Assembly (NCBI GenBank): GCA_028285035.1
Contig: JANQQF010000191.1
Coordinates: 1-61,061, forward strand
DNA length: 61,061 bases
From: Phycisphaerae bacterium
Lineage (GTDB): Bacteria; Chloroflexota; Anaerolineae; 4572-78; J111
Direction: 5' to 3'
Shown piece by piece: positions 1-8,910 of this stretch (within the stretch, counting starts at the first letter, position 1; every line of letters starts with the position of its first letter). The notes below the pieces were generated by a model. That model saw only the letters and a program-made list of their open reading frames with translations, made no database searches and was not told the origin of the DNA. Position numbers and translations under genes: made by a program.

Positions 1-3
1 TGT

Positions 4-51
4 GCAAACCAATAATTGTTGTTCTGACAACGCTTCGCGTATCAGAACAAC
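4..51 (+). repeat. Leader repeat plus 10-bp hairpin
   Basis: Bases 4-20 are identical to 10588-10604, which lies downstream of the recurrent promoter element at 10548, and resemble 3554-3570 and 32784-32800 downstream of two other copies. A ninth copy of that promoter probably lies just outside the left edge. Bases 18-27 (GTTGTTCTGA) pair perfectly with 42-51 (TCAGAACAAC), so the leader of the first gene could fold into a hairpin. Confidence 0.5.
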
Positions 52-149
52 GTGGGCGCGAATGATGTGTTGAGCAAGGCCACGACGTGACTCCAATCTC
101 GGTCCAGCGTTGCACACCAACAAAACAAGCCCTATCAAATTGAAATTAT

Positions 150-1490
150 ATGACGGAAGAAATTATTCCATTGAGCCAGAAAGCATTCAACTTAGCCCTA
201 TCAAATGGGTTAGGGCGGGCAAAATTGCATGTTATCCACTGCGGAATTGATGATGTAGCTCATCTTGTTTTAGAAGCTTGTATTCACAATCAAACCTATG
301 ACTCTCAGTGTGAAGATAGTAGGGCAGATTGGCTTTTCTCGATGTTTTATAATTCAAATTACTATGCCAAGTTCCGCAAGGCTATTTTGAATGCTTTAGC
401 CAACGAGAACGAAGCTTGGGACTTGTTACAATTATGTCAATTAGCAAAAGAGATGGCTACCGAAGGAGACACCAAAGCACATCAAGCATTAAGAACTCGC
501 GTATTTGAAATAGCAAGCTCATCAACGGGTGATGACTGGATTGGTGCTGATGAATGGGTTGAACTTGAGGGGGAAAAGGGAGTACTTGAATTAGCAAAAA
601 TTTATGGGCAACGTCTGTTAAATGATGGTGACGATTTTGTAAATGACAGTATTTTATATGTAGATGAAAAGGAAGAAAAATATAAAGAGTTTTTGTTCCG
701 CCATTCCAAAAGAGATCCATTAATTCACGCTTATTGGGATTACATTGAAAAATCGAGGTCTCGTGCTGCTACTTCACCTGTTGATATTGAAATCACCAAA
801 CAACAAAACCGAGAGCGGTTTCGAAGCCATCACCCTTTTGACAAAATCATCAACGATGCCCATACCGGAGTAGGAGAATTTCCTGGACATTATGTGGGGT
901 TTGGCCGCTATGCAACAACCGAAGAATTAGACAAGATTTATTCTCTCTTACTTAAAGAACCAGATGAGTCGGTTATTGTTCGGTTATTGTGGGTTTTTCG
1001 CCGAACACCTATGCCATATTTAAACTCGGCTCTGTTTGAGTGGGCCACAGGAACACACAAATTGTTGAGGTCTGCATCCATTGCAGCTTTATCCCAGATG
1101 TCTGACTCACAAGTACATAATTTAGCACAATCCAAAGTTGCCAATAACGAGATTCTTGGGGCAGACAGTGAAGCTATTGATTTGTTCATCCACAACTATG
1201 AAAGTGACGATGCTAAATTAATTGAACAAGCCCTTAACTTGGTCAAACCTGATCGAGAGGATGCACATAGCCTGGGATATAGTGTATTGTCAGTTGTCAA
1301 GCAACAGAAGGACGCTGCATTAGCTGAGGCATTAGAATGGGTTTACGAGAATACGCCTTGTACTAACTGTCGGTATAGAGCTATTGTCCAGCTTGATGGA
1401 TTTCAACAACTTAAGAGTGAGTTAATCCAAGAATGTTTTTATGACGCTAGTCCAGAAATCAGAGAATTCGCACAAGAATGTGGTGTTTAA
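150..1490 (+). CDS. Hypothetical protein, probable HEAT-like alpha-solenoid
   Basis: I do not recognise the family of this 446-aa protein. It has no signal peptide or membrane segment. The second half (about residues 250-446) reads as successive amphipathic helix pairs with alternating Leu/Ala-rich stretches, like HEAT or ARM repeats, which usually act as protein-binding scaffolds. A CTNCR segment near residue 412 carries two cysteines, too few for an obvious metal site. There is no clear Shine-Dalgarno before the ATG. The gene is more AT-rich than the oxidoreductase downstream, stands alone, and is followed by a large imperfect palindrome (1509-1601), so it may have been acquired separately. 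Function unknown. Confidence 0.6.
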   Translation: MTEEIIPLSQKAFNLALSNGLGRAKLHVIHCGIDDVAHLVLEACIHNQTYDSQCEDSRADWLFSMFYNSNYYAKFRKAILNALANENEAWDLLQLCQLAKEMATEGDTKAHQALRTRVFEIASSSTGDDWIGADEWVELEGEKGVLELAKIYGQRLLNDGDDFVNDSILYVDEKEEKYKEFLFRHSKRDPLIHAYWDYIEKSRSRAATSPVDIEITKQQNRERFRSHHPFDKIINDAHTGVGEFPGHYVGFGRYATTEELDKIYSLLLKEPDESVIVRLLWVFRRTPMPYLNSALFEWATGTHKLLRSASIAALSQMSDSQVHNLAQSKVANNEILGADSEAIDLFIHNYESDDAKLIEQALNLVKPDREDAHSLGYSVLSVVKQQKDAALAEALEWVYENTPCTNCRYRAIVQLDGFQQLKSELIQECFYDASPEIREFAQECGV

Positions 1491-1508
1491 AAATCAACCA
1501 CACAGCCT

Positions 1509-1601
1509 AACAATGCCAATTAACGCGACCGGCCAAGCTGCTTTTTTGCGCGAGGCTTGCCTTTAATTGGGGTTGTCTTGCGGCGCGTTATTGGCGGCGT
1601 T
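1509..1601. repeat. Long imperfect inverted repeat between genes
   Basis: The left arm, 1509-1527 (starting AACAATGCC), pairs with the right arm, 1584-1601 (ending GGCGGCGTT), with few mismatches. An inner pair (CAAGC near 1534, GCTTG near 1555) and a CCAATTAA/TTAATTGG pair lie within. The shape recalls an integron attC site, and GCCTAAC at 1505-1511 fits the attC R'' box. The opposite box (GTTCAGC, 1599-1605) does not fit GTTRRRY, so it is listed only as a palindrome. Confidence 0.4.
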
Positions 1602-1647
1602 CAGCAGGTTGACACCTAGATCAAACAAACAATATATGGAGGCGGAA

Positions 1648-2643
1648 ATGGAAATAGAGACATCTAAACCCTCAATCGGAGTGATCTTTCATCCAACCTT
1701 TCCCCCAGAATCGTTAGGTGATTACGCTCGACGGGCTGAGGCTGCTGGCTTCGATGAATTATGGTTATGGGACGACTGTTTTCTTCCAGGGGCCTTAACC
1801 GCTGCGGCGATCGCTCTGTCCGCAACGCAACAACTCAAAGTGGGGATTGGCCTCTTGCCAGCGACGGTGTATCACCCTCTGTTCGCGGCCATGGAAATCA
1901 CGACGTTAGCACGAGCATTTCCTGGCCGTATTCTGCCAGGTTTCGGCCACGGGGTAGGCTCTTGGATGACCCAAATTGGGGCGACACCAAAACCATCACT
2001 GAAAGTACTGGGTGAAACAGTGACCGTTGTACGCCAGATACTCGGTGGAGAAACAGTAACGACACAGGGGACGTACGTCAATTTAGATCAGGTTCAGATG
2101 CAGCTCGTAGCGGAGAATGTTCCACCATTGTATGTTGGGGCGATGCGGGAGAAGACCTTACGATTAGCTGGGCGTGTGGGCGATGGGACTATTTTAACCG
2201 CGATGTCTTCACCTGCCTATGTAAGTTGGGCACTGGAACACGTGCGTGCGGGAATGGCTGAGGTTGGCCGTAAAGATCATCGACTTGTCGTGTATCTTGA
2301 TGTCAAAGTGAATAACGAGGGGGAAACGGCCCGCGCCGCTGCACGGCGAACGCTGGCCGGACGGCTCCCCTGGGCAGATGTTCAGATGAACGCACTCGGG
2401 ATTAGTGATGAGGTTACCGCCCTGACGCAAGCGCATGATGCCGAACAAATAACCCAACACATTCCAGATGAATGGCTTGATGTATTGTGTGCGGCAGGAA
2501 CGCCAGAGCAGGTGACGGAGACGATACAACACATCATAGCCGCTGGGGCCGACTCTATTGTCCTGCAGCCGCTTGACGGTGATCCAGATTGCTTAGATGA
2601 GTACAGTCGATACCTCATGCCACAATTGAAACAGATAGTTTGA
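1648..2643 (+). CDS. LLM-class flavin-dependent oxidoreductase
   Basis: This is a bacterial-luciferase-like TIM-barrel monooxygenase or reductase of 331 aa, probably using FMN or F420. The family pattern is clear: GVIFHPTFPPESL at the N-terminus, an ELWLWDDCF first strand, a GIGLLPATVYHP strand, the GRILPGFGHGV loop, PPLYVGAM, and a C-terminal GTPEQVTETIQHII helix that often contacts flavin phosphate. The reading frame is open upstream to 1567, but the ATG at 1648 has GGAGG at 1638-1642 with 5-nt spacing, so I use it. The substrate cannot be told. It appears to be a single gene, with about 275 bp of non-coding DNA after it. Confidence 0.88.
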   Translation: MEIETSKPSIGVIFHPTFPPESLGDYARRAEAAGFDELWLWDDCFLPGALTAAAIALSATQQLKVGIGLLPATVYHPLFAAMEITTLARAFPGRILPGFGHGVGSWMTQIGATPKPSLKVLGETVTVVRQILGGETVTTQGTYVNLDQVQMQLVAENVPPLYVGAMREKTLRLAGRVGDGTILTAMSSPAYVSWALEHVRAGMAEVGRKDHRLVVYLDVKVNNEGETARAAARRTLAGRLPWADVQMNALGISDEVTALTQAHDAEQITQHIPDEWLDVLCAAGTPEQVTETIQHIIAAGADSIVLQPLDGDPDCLDEYSRYLMPQLKQIV

Positions 2644-2918
2644 GGTCCACACCTTAACAAAACGAGTGGCAGAAATATTGACCGAAGCGACGGGTTTGGA
2701 GATCATTCAGCTCGAACAGTGACTGAGTGGGGCTTGATTGTAGCCAAAACGAAATGGAGAAAATTGAAGAGGAAGATGCACAGTGAGTCCTGCAATTAAA
2801 GAATGTCATCAAACTACAGGGAGGAGCCAGACATTGGATACAAAGAGAGCGGTCTGAGCAAGTCAGTGCTACATTGATTGAATTCCTTAGATAGTCTATC
2901 GCAATAAAGGAGCGCCCC

Positions 2919-3311
2919 ATGATGGCCAAGATTAAGAAAAACGAATGGCTCAAGAACGTTGGTGTGTCGGTTGGAGTCTTGGCACTCACCACTATAATCT
3001 GTATGGCCATAAGCTTAATCTCTGTCGCCAATATCCGGACGACTGAACCATACAAACACAGCGTTGATCTAGCAATGAAGAGTCCAGAAGTTCGTCAAGC
3101 GTTAGGGCACCCATTGACAGCGGGATGGCTTCCGCAGGGCTATGTCAATGACTCAGACGGAGGCGAAGTCCAGTTGTACATCTCGCTCCGTGGTCCAAAC
3201 GGCAATGCAAAGATTCGCGTCAATGGCTTAAATAGAGATGGCACCTGGAAATATTGGGCGATCCGGGTGGATACGGACCAGGGCGAACGCATTGATCTTC
3301 TCGAACCGTAG
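2919..3311 (+). CDS. Small membrane-anchored COA1-like protein
   Basis: This is a 130-aa protein with a basic N-terminus, one hydrophobic segment at about residues 14-38, and an extracytoplasmic soluble domain. The domain (SPEVRQALGHPL, then alternating strands with LYISLRGPNGNAKIRVNG and WAIRVDT) resembles the COA1 family, named after a mitochondrial cytochrome-oxidase assembly factor. Bacterial members are mostly uncharacterised and often stand alone, as here. AAAGGAG lies just before the start; the next codon is also ATG (2922), so the start could be one residue later. No oxidase genes are nearby, so the name describes the fold rather than a proven role. Confidence 0.6.
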   Translation: MMAKIKKNEWLKNVGVSVGVLALTTIICMAISLISVANIRTTEPYKHSVDLAMKSPEVRQALGHPLTAGWLPQGYVNDSDGGEVQLYISLRGPNGNAKIRVNGLNRDGTWKYWAIRVDTDQGERIDLLEP

Positions 3312-3405
3312 GTTAGTCTTAATAATGCCTGTCTAAATAATTGACCGCTCAACCCAATCTACTAGAATGACCAGATTATGCCATTGCTAATGAAAGGGAA
3401 TTGAT

Positions 3406-3444
3406 AAAAAATCGTCGTGGCCATTGAGATCACGACGATTTTTT
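3406..3444 (+). terminator. Rho-independent terminator, copy a
   Basis: A perfect 14-bp stem (3406-3419 with 3431-3444) has an 11-nt loop, an A-run on the left and a T-run on the right, so it could stop transcription from either side. The core ATCGTCGTG/CACGACGAT recurs at 6403, 32677 and 33797, each time just upstream of the conserved promoter element. Confidence 0.85.
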
Positions 3445-3448
3445 CTTT

Positions 3449-3476
3449 TTGAGAATTTGGGTGGGCGAAGTAGAAT
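3449..3476 (+). promoter_or_regulatory. Recurrent promoter element, copy a (upstream of ppc)
   Basis: TTGAGA at 3449-3454 and TAGAAT at 3471-3476 are separated by 16 bp (ATTTGGGTGGGCGAAG). The spacer matches the other seven copies in the window. The gene it faces is PEP carboxylase, with an untranslated leader of about 110 nt that shares CCAAACCAATAAT with other copies. Confidence 0.7.
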
Positions 3477-3595
3477 CCCACGATCACCCATGAAGTACGG
3501 ATTTATTATGCGGTTGCAAGATAAATCGTAATATTGATTTTATCCTGTAGTGTCCAAACCAATAATGTTAGGCTACTAAAGAAAGGAGTTATTTG

Positions 3596-6346
3596 ATGTC
3601 GGAAGCATTTCAAAAGACTGAAGACACACTCGACTTCCTGATGACGGTCTTTCGGGAGGTTCTTATTGATGTTGGCGTAGCTGATGTTGCCCAATACCTT
3701 CCTTGGGGTCACCCAAGCGATAACCCTGGCGACCTGACGTTTCCCGACGAGATTGCTGAAGCATGCGTTCAGGCCTATTCGATCTCATTACAGTTGCTCA
3801 ACAAAGCCGAAGAGAACGCCGTTGCACAGCACCGTCGCTCCGTTGAAAACAGTGGTGACCTCGTTGATGATCCAGGCTCCTGGGACCAGATGCTTGCCCG
3901 CGCAGCATCGACGGGTATCTCTCCCCAAGTCCTCGCTGAGACACTGTCAACGTTACGTATTGAGCCGGTGCTGACCGCACACCCCACCGAGGCAAAGCGA
4001 CAGACTGTTATCGAGCACCATCGTACACTCTATCAACTCCTCGTTCAACTGGAAAACACAATGTGGACCAACGCCGAGCGCGCCGCACTGCAAGAACAAG
4101 CCAAAGCTTGTCTTGAGCGACTGTGGCGTACCGGCGAGATTTTTCTCAATAAGCCCTCGCTGGCCGACGAGCGGCGTATTGTACTGCATTACCTTGAACA
4201 CGTCTTTCCCAGCGTGCTATCGTGGACAACCAGCCGACTCCGCGCCGCCTGGCAACGCAGGGGCTATGATCCGTTGCTTCTTGCAGCACCAGAGAGCCTA
4301 CCACAACTGCGCTTTGGTAATTGGGTCGGCGGGGATCGCGACGGACATCCTGGCGTGACCGCCCAGGTCACCCTGGAGACCTTACAGATGTTTCGCCAAG
4401 CCGCGCTCGAACTGATCGATAGGCATCTACAACAACTCGCCATACGTATCAGTCTCTCCGAGCGACACCAAGAAACACCGGTACCGCTGACCACACGCGT
4501 GGCGGAAATGGCTACACTGCTTGGTGACGACGGACGTGTCTCGACGGCACGCAACCCCAAGGAGCCGTGGCGTCAATACATTAATCTGATGCGTGCCGCA
4601 CTGCCCCTACCGAATTCCACTGCCCCGTGGCATTTCGCCGGTTCCGAAAGCCTCGTTGCCGAATTGCGTACTTTGCACAAATGGCTCGAACAAGTCGGAG
4701 CGGTTCAATTGGCTCGTGTCGATGTAGACCCTGTCATCACCTTGGTCAAGACCTTCGGCTTTCAACTCGCAAATCTCGATGTCAGGCAGAATAGTGCCTT
4801 TCACGATCGTGCGCTGGCTCAACTTCTTGTTTCGGCTGGCGTTGATGAGGCGGCAGACTATCCAAGTTGGTCAAACGAAAGGCGGCGCGCGATGCTTGAG
4901 CGCGAGCTAGTCACACGTCGGCCATTTGTCGCCCAGGAGGATGTTGAAGGTGATGAAGCCAAAGCTGTGCTTGATTCGTATCGAGTGCTCGCCAATCATA
5001 GAGCGCGCTACGGAGACGAAGGACTCGGTGCGCTGATTATCAGCATGACACGCAGTGCTGAAGACTTGCTCACGGTCTATGTACTGGCACGCGACGGTGG
5101 CTTACTCGAACGAGATACTGAGGGTTTCTATTGTCCGCTTGAGATTGTTCCGCTATTTGAAACCATTGATGATCTTCACCACGCACCCGAAGTGATGGAT
5201 GACTATTTGTCGCATCCACTGGTCAAACACAGCCTCGCCCATCGGGCTGGTGAGGGGGGTGAACTCGTGCAACAGGTGATGATTGGATACAGTGACAGTT
5301 GCAAGGATGGCGGCATCGTATCAAGTATGTGGGGTATCAACCGTGTCCAGAGCCGACTCGCTCAGGTGTCTGCACGGCACGGCGTTCGGATGCGGTTCTT
5401 TCACGGACGTGGTGGGACAATCGGTCGTGGTGCAGGGCCAACACACCGTTTTGTGCGTGCCTTGCCACCGGGTACAGTGTCCACAGACCTACGCCTCACT
5501 GAGCAGGGCGAGACAATTTCTCAGAAGTACGCTAACCACGTCACCGCCGCGCACCACCTTGAATTGTTCACCGCTGGTGTGTTTGCCGCCACGATTGCCG
5601 ACAAGGCTGGACGCAGTGATCCCCCCGAACTGGTGACGATGATGGATAATCTAGCCGAGAGCAGTCGTGCCGCCTACCGCGAACTTCTCGAAACAGATGG
5701 CTTTGTTGAATTCTTTGGTCAGGCCACCCCGCTGGATGTTATCGAATCGAGCCGTATTGGCTCGCGTCCCGCACGCCGCAGTGGCAAGCGCACCATCGAC
5801 GATTTACGGGCAATTCCTTGGGTGTTCTCGTGGAATCAATCACGCTTCGTTATTCCTGGCTGGTATGGTCTCGGTTCGGCACTGGGCACAGTATATGAAA
5901 ATGCCCCCGAAACATTCGAGGCTATTATTGTTGCGAAGTCAGAGACCGCAGAACGCTGGGCGCCACTTCACTATCTGATAAGCAACGCAGCCACGGCACT
6001 CATGACGAGCTCACCGGAAATCATGACCCGTTACGCAGAATTAGTCGAGAACACCAAGCTTCGAGAAGGATTGATGACACAGATTCTGGCTGAGCAACGT
6101 AGGACTCGTGAGATGCTTGAGGCCATCTACGGTGGGGCACTCGACAAAAAGCGTCCACGCATTCAGCACCTCATCGACCGCCGACACCAGGCCCTGGTAC
6201 CACTACATATCCACCAGATTGGGCTACTACGTCGCTGGCGTGCGGCACAGGCGGACGGCGAAAGGAGCAAGGTCATCGACGAGATGCTCCTGCAGTTACT
6301 CCTGTCGGTCAACGCCATCGCATCCGGCCTAGGAACCACTGGTTAA
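3596..6346 (+). CDS. ppc: Phosphoenolpyruvate carboxylase
   Basis: This cytoplasmic enzyme carboxylates PEP with bicarbonate to oxaloacetate, replenishing the TCA cycle. At 916 aa it has the usual bacterial length. The catalytic-histidine motif AHPTEAKR is present (His about residue 129), as are YSDSCKDGG (about 565), the mobile-loop and PEP-binding region FFHGRGGTIGRGAGP (about 601-615), LRLTEQGE, and the C-terminus ending in TTG. The ORF can start one codon earlier at a TTG (3593), but the ATG at 3596 is well spaced from AAAGGAG at 3583-3589. It is monocistronic between two terminator-promoter modules. Confidence 0.98.
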   Translation: MSEAFQKTEDTLDFLMTVFREVLIDVGVADVAQYLPWGHPSDNPGDLTFPDEIAEACVQAYSISLQLLNKAEENAVAQHRRSVENSGDLVDDPGSWDQMLARAASTGISPQVLAETLSTLRIEPVLTAHPTEAKRQTVIEHHRTLYQLLVQLENTMWTNAERAALQEQAKACLERLWRTGEIFLNKPSLADERRIVLHYLEHVFPSVLSWTTSRLRAAWQRRGYDPLLLAAPESLPQLRFGNWVGGDRDGHPGVTAQVTLETLQMFRQAALELIDRHLQQLAIRISLSERHQETPVPLTTRVAEMATLLGDDGRVSTARNPKEPWRQYINLMRAALPLPNSTAPWHFAGSESLVAELRTLHKWLEQVGAVQLARVDVDPVITLVKTFGFQLANLDVRQNSAFHDRALAQLLVSAGVDEAADYPSWSNERRRAMLERELVTRRPFVAQEDVEGDEAKAVLDSYRVLANHRARYGDEGLGALIISMTRSAEDLLTVYVLARDGGLLERDTEGFYCPLEIVPLFETIDDLHHAPEVMDDYLSHPLVKHSLAHRAGEGGELVQQVMIGYSDSCKDGGIVSSMWGINRVQSRLAQVSARHGVRMRFFHGRGGTIGRGAGPTHRFVRALPPGTVSTDLRLTEQGETISQKYANHVTAAHHLELFTAGVFAATIADKAGRSDPPELVTMMDNLAESSRAAYRELLETDGFVEFFGQATPLDVIESSRIGSRPARRSGKRTIDDLRAIPWVFSWNQSRFVIPGWYGLGSALGTVYENAPETFEAIIVAKSETAERWAPLHYLISNAATALMTSSPEIMTRYAELVENTKLREGLMTQILAEQRRTREMLEAIYGGALDKKRPRIQHLIDRRHQALVPLHIHQIGLLRRWRAAQADGERSKVIDEMLLQLLLSVNAIASGLGTTG

Positions 6347-6402
6347 GCAGGTTGGTGCGGTACGCGCTGGCAAGAAGATGCTACGATACCAATTGGCTTG
6401 AT

Positions 6403-6439
6403 AAAAATCGTCATGGTCACAATAACCACGACGATTTTT
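6403..6439 (+). terminator. Rho-independent terminator, copy b (after ppc)
   Basis: A 15-bp stem with one A-C mismatch (6403-6417 with 6425-6439) has a 7-nt loop and a T-run. It has the same ATCGTC core as copies a, g and h. Confidence 0.8.
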
Positions 6440-6443
6440 CACT

Positions 6444-6471
6444 TTGAGGAATTGGGCGGGTGTAGTAGAAT
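6444..6471 (+). promoter_or_regulatory. Recurrent promoter element, copy b (upstream of 65-aa gene)
   Basis: TTGAGG (6444-6449), 16 bp AATTGGGCGGGTGTAG, TAGAAT (6466-6471). This copy is close to the consensus. A short palindrome AGGGTAATCCCT follows the -10 box. Confidence 0.7.
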
Positions 6472-6516
6472 TGCAGGGTAATCCCTAAATTATATTTCAA
6501 GCTAAAGGAGCCTAAG

Positions 6517-6714
6517 GTGAGTGTACAGTTAAACAGGCGTGATATAAGTGTGATTCTAGAGTCATTAAAATTCACGAAGCAGCATCGCGAGAACTATCAA
6601 CACTATCCGAGCTATGAATTCAAACGTACTCAAGTGAGCGAGGTTGAAGAAGTAATCGCCAAAGTTCGAGTACTTGCCGCAGATATTGACGAAAACCAGA
6701 CCAAAGAAAACTGA
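6517..6714 (+). CDS. Small hypothetical protein (65 aa)
   Basis: This short soluble protein starts at a GTG with a strong AAAGGAG (6504-6510) six bases upstream and a recurrent promoter element 45 bp before that, so it is probably expressed. It is charged and helical (DISVILESLKFT, then VEEVIAKVRVLAADI), with no cysteine pair, signal peptide or membrane segment. I do not recognise the family. The gene converges on the oxidoreductase that ends at 6729. Confidence 0.6.
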   Translation: MSVQLNRRDISVILESLKFTKQHRENYQHYPSYEFKRTQVSEVEEVIAKVRVLAADIDENQTKEN

Positions 6715-6728
6715 TCTAACCACACCAC

Positions 6729-7712
6729 TCACGGCACCGTAACAACCACCTTGCCAGCAAATCGACTGGCATCAATGTCGGCGTGGGCACGCGGTAACTC
6801 AGCGAAAGGAACGACCTCGGCGATATTGGTGCGATAAGCGCCGACCTCAACCCGCTCGACAATTGTCTGCAACGTTTTACCTTGCTTGGCTGCCGTAATC
6901 TTCTCACTCGAATACAGGGAGACCGACGGGCGAGCCAAGGCCATCGCCACACTCAAGCCGGGTCCCTGCCCACTACTGGCTGCCAGCGATCCGGCAATGC
7001 ACAATCGCCCCCGCCACGCCTTCATCTTCAGATCATCCTTGACGGTTTCCGCGCTGGTAATCGTCTCAACAATGCCGGTCGCCCCGTTCGGCCATATTTT
7101 GCGTACTTGGTCAGCCACCGCACCACCAGAGACAATCACCTCCATCATCCCGGATTCCAGCAAGGTCTCAACCTTGTGCGGACTGCGCGTTACGCCAATG
7201 ACCTGCCCGTCAAGGTAGTTGACAATCTGCGTGACCGCCAGCCCAAGGGCTGATGCGCCGGGTCGCATCACCACCCGTGCGTTTTCTTTCAGTTTGAGGG
7301 CTTGAAATAGACAGCCCCAGGCGGTGAGAAAGGTTTCGGGAATGGCTGCGAGTTCTGCCCAGGGGAGGGTCGTTTGGAGTGGGATAATCTGACTCACCGG
7401 AGCCACAGTCATCTCAGCATACGAGCCATCAAAGGCCCGACCCAGTCCGCCCATCATCGTCGTCACTGTCTGCCCCGGCTTGAATTGTCCACCTGGCGCC
7501 TCGACAATTTCACCGACACATTCAATGCCGATGACACGCGGAAATTTGACGGCATCCCCTGAACCCCCTTGGCGGGTAACGACTTCGGCCCGATTCAGGC
7601 CAAAGGCTCTGATGCGGATCAGGGCCTGATCTGGATTTGGCTGTGGGTCGGGAACCTCTTGCAATTGGAGTACTTCTGGTCCGCCGGGTTGATGAATAAC
7701 GTAAGCTTTCAT
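6729..7712 (-). CDS. Zinc-independent MDR family quinone oxidoreductase
   Basis: This is a 327-aa NADPH-dependent quinone or enone reductase of the medium-chain dehydrogenase/reductase superfamily. The N-terminal GroES-like domain (MKAYVIHQPGGPEVLQL, ALIRIRAFGLNRAEVVTRQG, IGIECVGEIVEAPG) lacks the zinc-ligand cysteine cluster of true alcohol dehydrogenases. A Rossmann domain follows (GASALGLAVTQIV, about residues 150-165) and the C-terminal AGKVVVTVP is typical. It begins 15 bases after the stop of the gene at 7728, without a strong Shine-Dalgarno, so the two are probably cotranscribed and controlled by the divergent HxlR regulator. Confidence 0.9.
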   Translation of the reverse strand: MKAYVIHQPGGPEVLQLQEVPDPQPNPDQALIRIRAFGLNRAEVVTRQGGSGDAVKFPRVIGIECVGEIVEAPGGQFKPGQTVTTMMGGLGRAFDGSYAEMTVAPVSQIIPLQTTLPWAELAAIPETFLTAWGCLFQALKLKENARVVMRPGASALGLAVTQIVNYLDGQVIGVTRSPHKVETLLESGMMEVIVSGGAVADQVRKIWPNGATGIVETITSAETVKDDLKMKAWRGRLCIAGSLAASSGQGPGLSVAMALARPSVSLYSSEKITAAKQGKTLQTIVERVEVGAYRTNIAEVVPFAELPRAHADIDASRFAGKVVVTVP

Positions 7713-7727
7713 AGGTCGTTTTTCACT

Positions 7728-8351
7728 TTAGCTAACAACCTTCATCAGTGGGATTTGCAGCTGATGGGGGCGACGATCCGGCTGGTCAAAGGGGATGCCA
7801 TCGACGTGCTTGGCTCCCATAAACAACAGGCCGTGACTGAAGTAGATCAGGTCGTAGTCGTGGACGATTTGCCCAGCCACGATGTTGAACATCGGGAAGG
7901 ATTGGCCGAGAATATCTTTTTTGACGTTTGCCTCAAATGGGGTCATGCCTTCGACTAGCCCTTGGTTAAGCATTTCAGCCGAATTGGAATGCAACGGGGT
8001 CACCCCAAAGCCTTCATCCAGCACATAATCAATGCTCCACGCGCCCTCGGCAATCGGATGTGTCTCGCCCCAGTTAAGATGCCCTTTGAACTCAAATTCC
8101 ATCAGCGGCATTTGGCCATAGTTATCGCCATACATGGTGATTGTACCGATAAAACGCTCGCTGCTGAGGTAGTTGAAATGGCGACGCAGATAGGTCGGGG
8201 TCACAGTACCGCTGCCAGTACGATCTTCGGTAGGCCGTAACTCAACAGAGAGGCTCTCCCACTCACCCAGCGCATAGGCCTGTATCTCTTCTAATGTTGT
8301 CGGGGTTTGTATCCGGCGGAGGCCTTCTTCACGCATTTTTTCTGTATCCAT
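7728..8351 (-). CDS. Hypothetical protein (207 aa), first gene of the oxidoreductase operon
   Basis: I do not recognise a named family. The soluble 207-aa protein has a helical N-terminus (MREEGLRRIQTPTTLEEIQ) and a beta-rich body with repeated aromatic strands (HFNYLSSERFIGTITMYG, MEFEFKGHLNWG, IVHDYDLIYFSHGLLFMG), suggesting a lipocalin-like or SnoaL-like small-molecule-binding barrel; that is a guess from strand pattern. TGGAG precedes the ATG. It shares an operon with the quinone oxidoreductase and is divergent from HxlR. Confidence 0.7.
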   Translation of the reverse strand: MDTEKMREEGLRRIQTPTTLEEIQAYALGEWESLSVELRPTEDRTGSGTVTPTYLRRHFNYLSSERFIGTITMYGDNYGQMPLMEFEFKGHLNWGETHPIAEGAWSIDYVLDEGFGVTPLHSNSAEMLNQGLVEGMTPFEANVKKDILGQSFPMFNIVAGQIVHDYDLIYFSHGLLFMGAKHVDGIPFDQPDRRPHQLQIPLMKVVS

Positions 8352-8520
8352 AGTATTGCTCCAGTTAATTTTTTAGATGATCTGATTATTGGGCTTCTTC
8401 ATTCAGCCGCTGTTGACAATCAGTTGATCCTAGATTACAGTGTTAGTATGTTTAATTCAAGTAGTTATATTTTAATTTCCTAGTCATAAAAAGTAGACCA
8501 TTGGAAGCGACAGGTGATTT

Positions 8521-8877
8521 ATGTCCCAAAATACACATAAAACTCCCCCAGATGTCGAAATAAAACCGGATAATTGTCCAGTCACGTTTTGCTTGAAAAA
8601 AATTGGGGGCAAATGGAAACCAATTATCATTTATTTGATCCGTCAAGGGATCAATCGCTTTGGGGTGATGCAGCGCGCGATTGAAGGGATTAGCAAGCAA
8701 ATGCTAACCAAACAGCTCCGCGAACTTGAGGCCGATGGAATTTTGGCGCGCACTATCTACGCCGAAATTCCGCCACGGGTTGAGTATTCGATCACACCCT
8801 ACGGGGAAACCCTAATCCCCATCGTGGACGCCATGTCCGAGTGGGGGCGTGAGCAGATGAACAGGGAACGTGTTTAG
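8521..8877 (+). CDS. HxlR-family winged-helix transcriptional regulator
   Basis: This 118-aa DNA-binding protein has the HxlR/DUF24 signature: CPVTFCLKKIGGKWKPIII, RFGVMQRAIEGISKQMLTKQL as recognition region, and RVEYSITPYGETLIPI as the wing. The cysteine next to proline (about residue 20) is the conserved residue that senses electrophiles or oxidants in relatives such as YodB and HypR; a second cysteine lies five residues on. It is divergent from the oxidoreductase operon across 169 bp, the usual arrangement when HxlR controls a neighbouring quinone or aldehyde-detoxifying reductase. Confidence 0.92.
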   Translation: MSQNTHKTPPDVEIKPDNCPVTFCLKKIGGKWKPIIIYLIRQGINRFGVMQRAIEGISKQMLTKQLRELEADGILARTIYAEIPPRVEYSITPYGETLIPIVDAMSEWGREQMNRERV

Positions 8878-8910
8878 TGGTCACACATCTCAATAAGGCG
8901 GGCAGAAAAG

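Noticed and set aside
2644..2918. Possible remnant of a coding gene after the LLM oxidoreductase
   Set aside because: A short frame reads VHTLTKRVAEILTEATG but is stopped after about 25 codons and matches nothing I recognise.
2654..3055. Minus-strand 133-codon frame overlapping the COA1-like gene
   Set aside because: It is the antisense of a better-supported gene with a ribosome-binding site and a recognisable domain.
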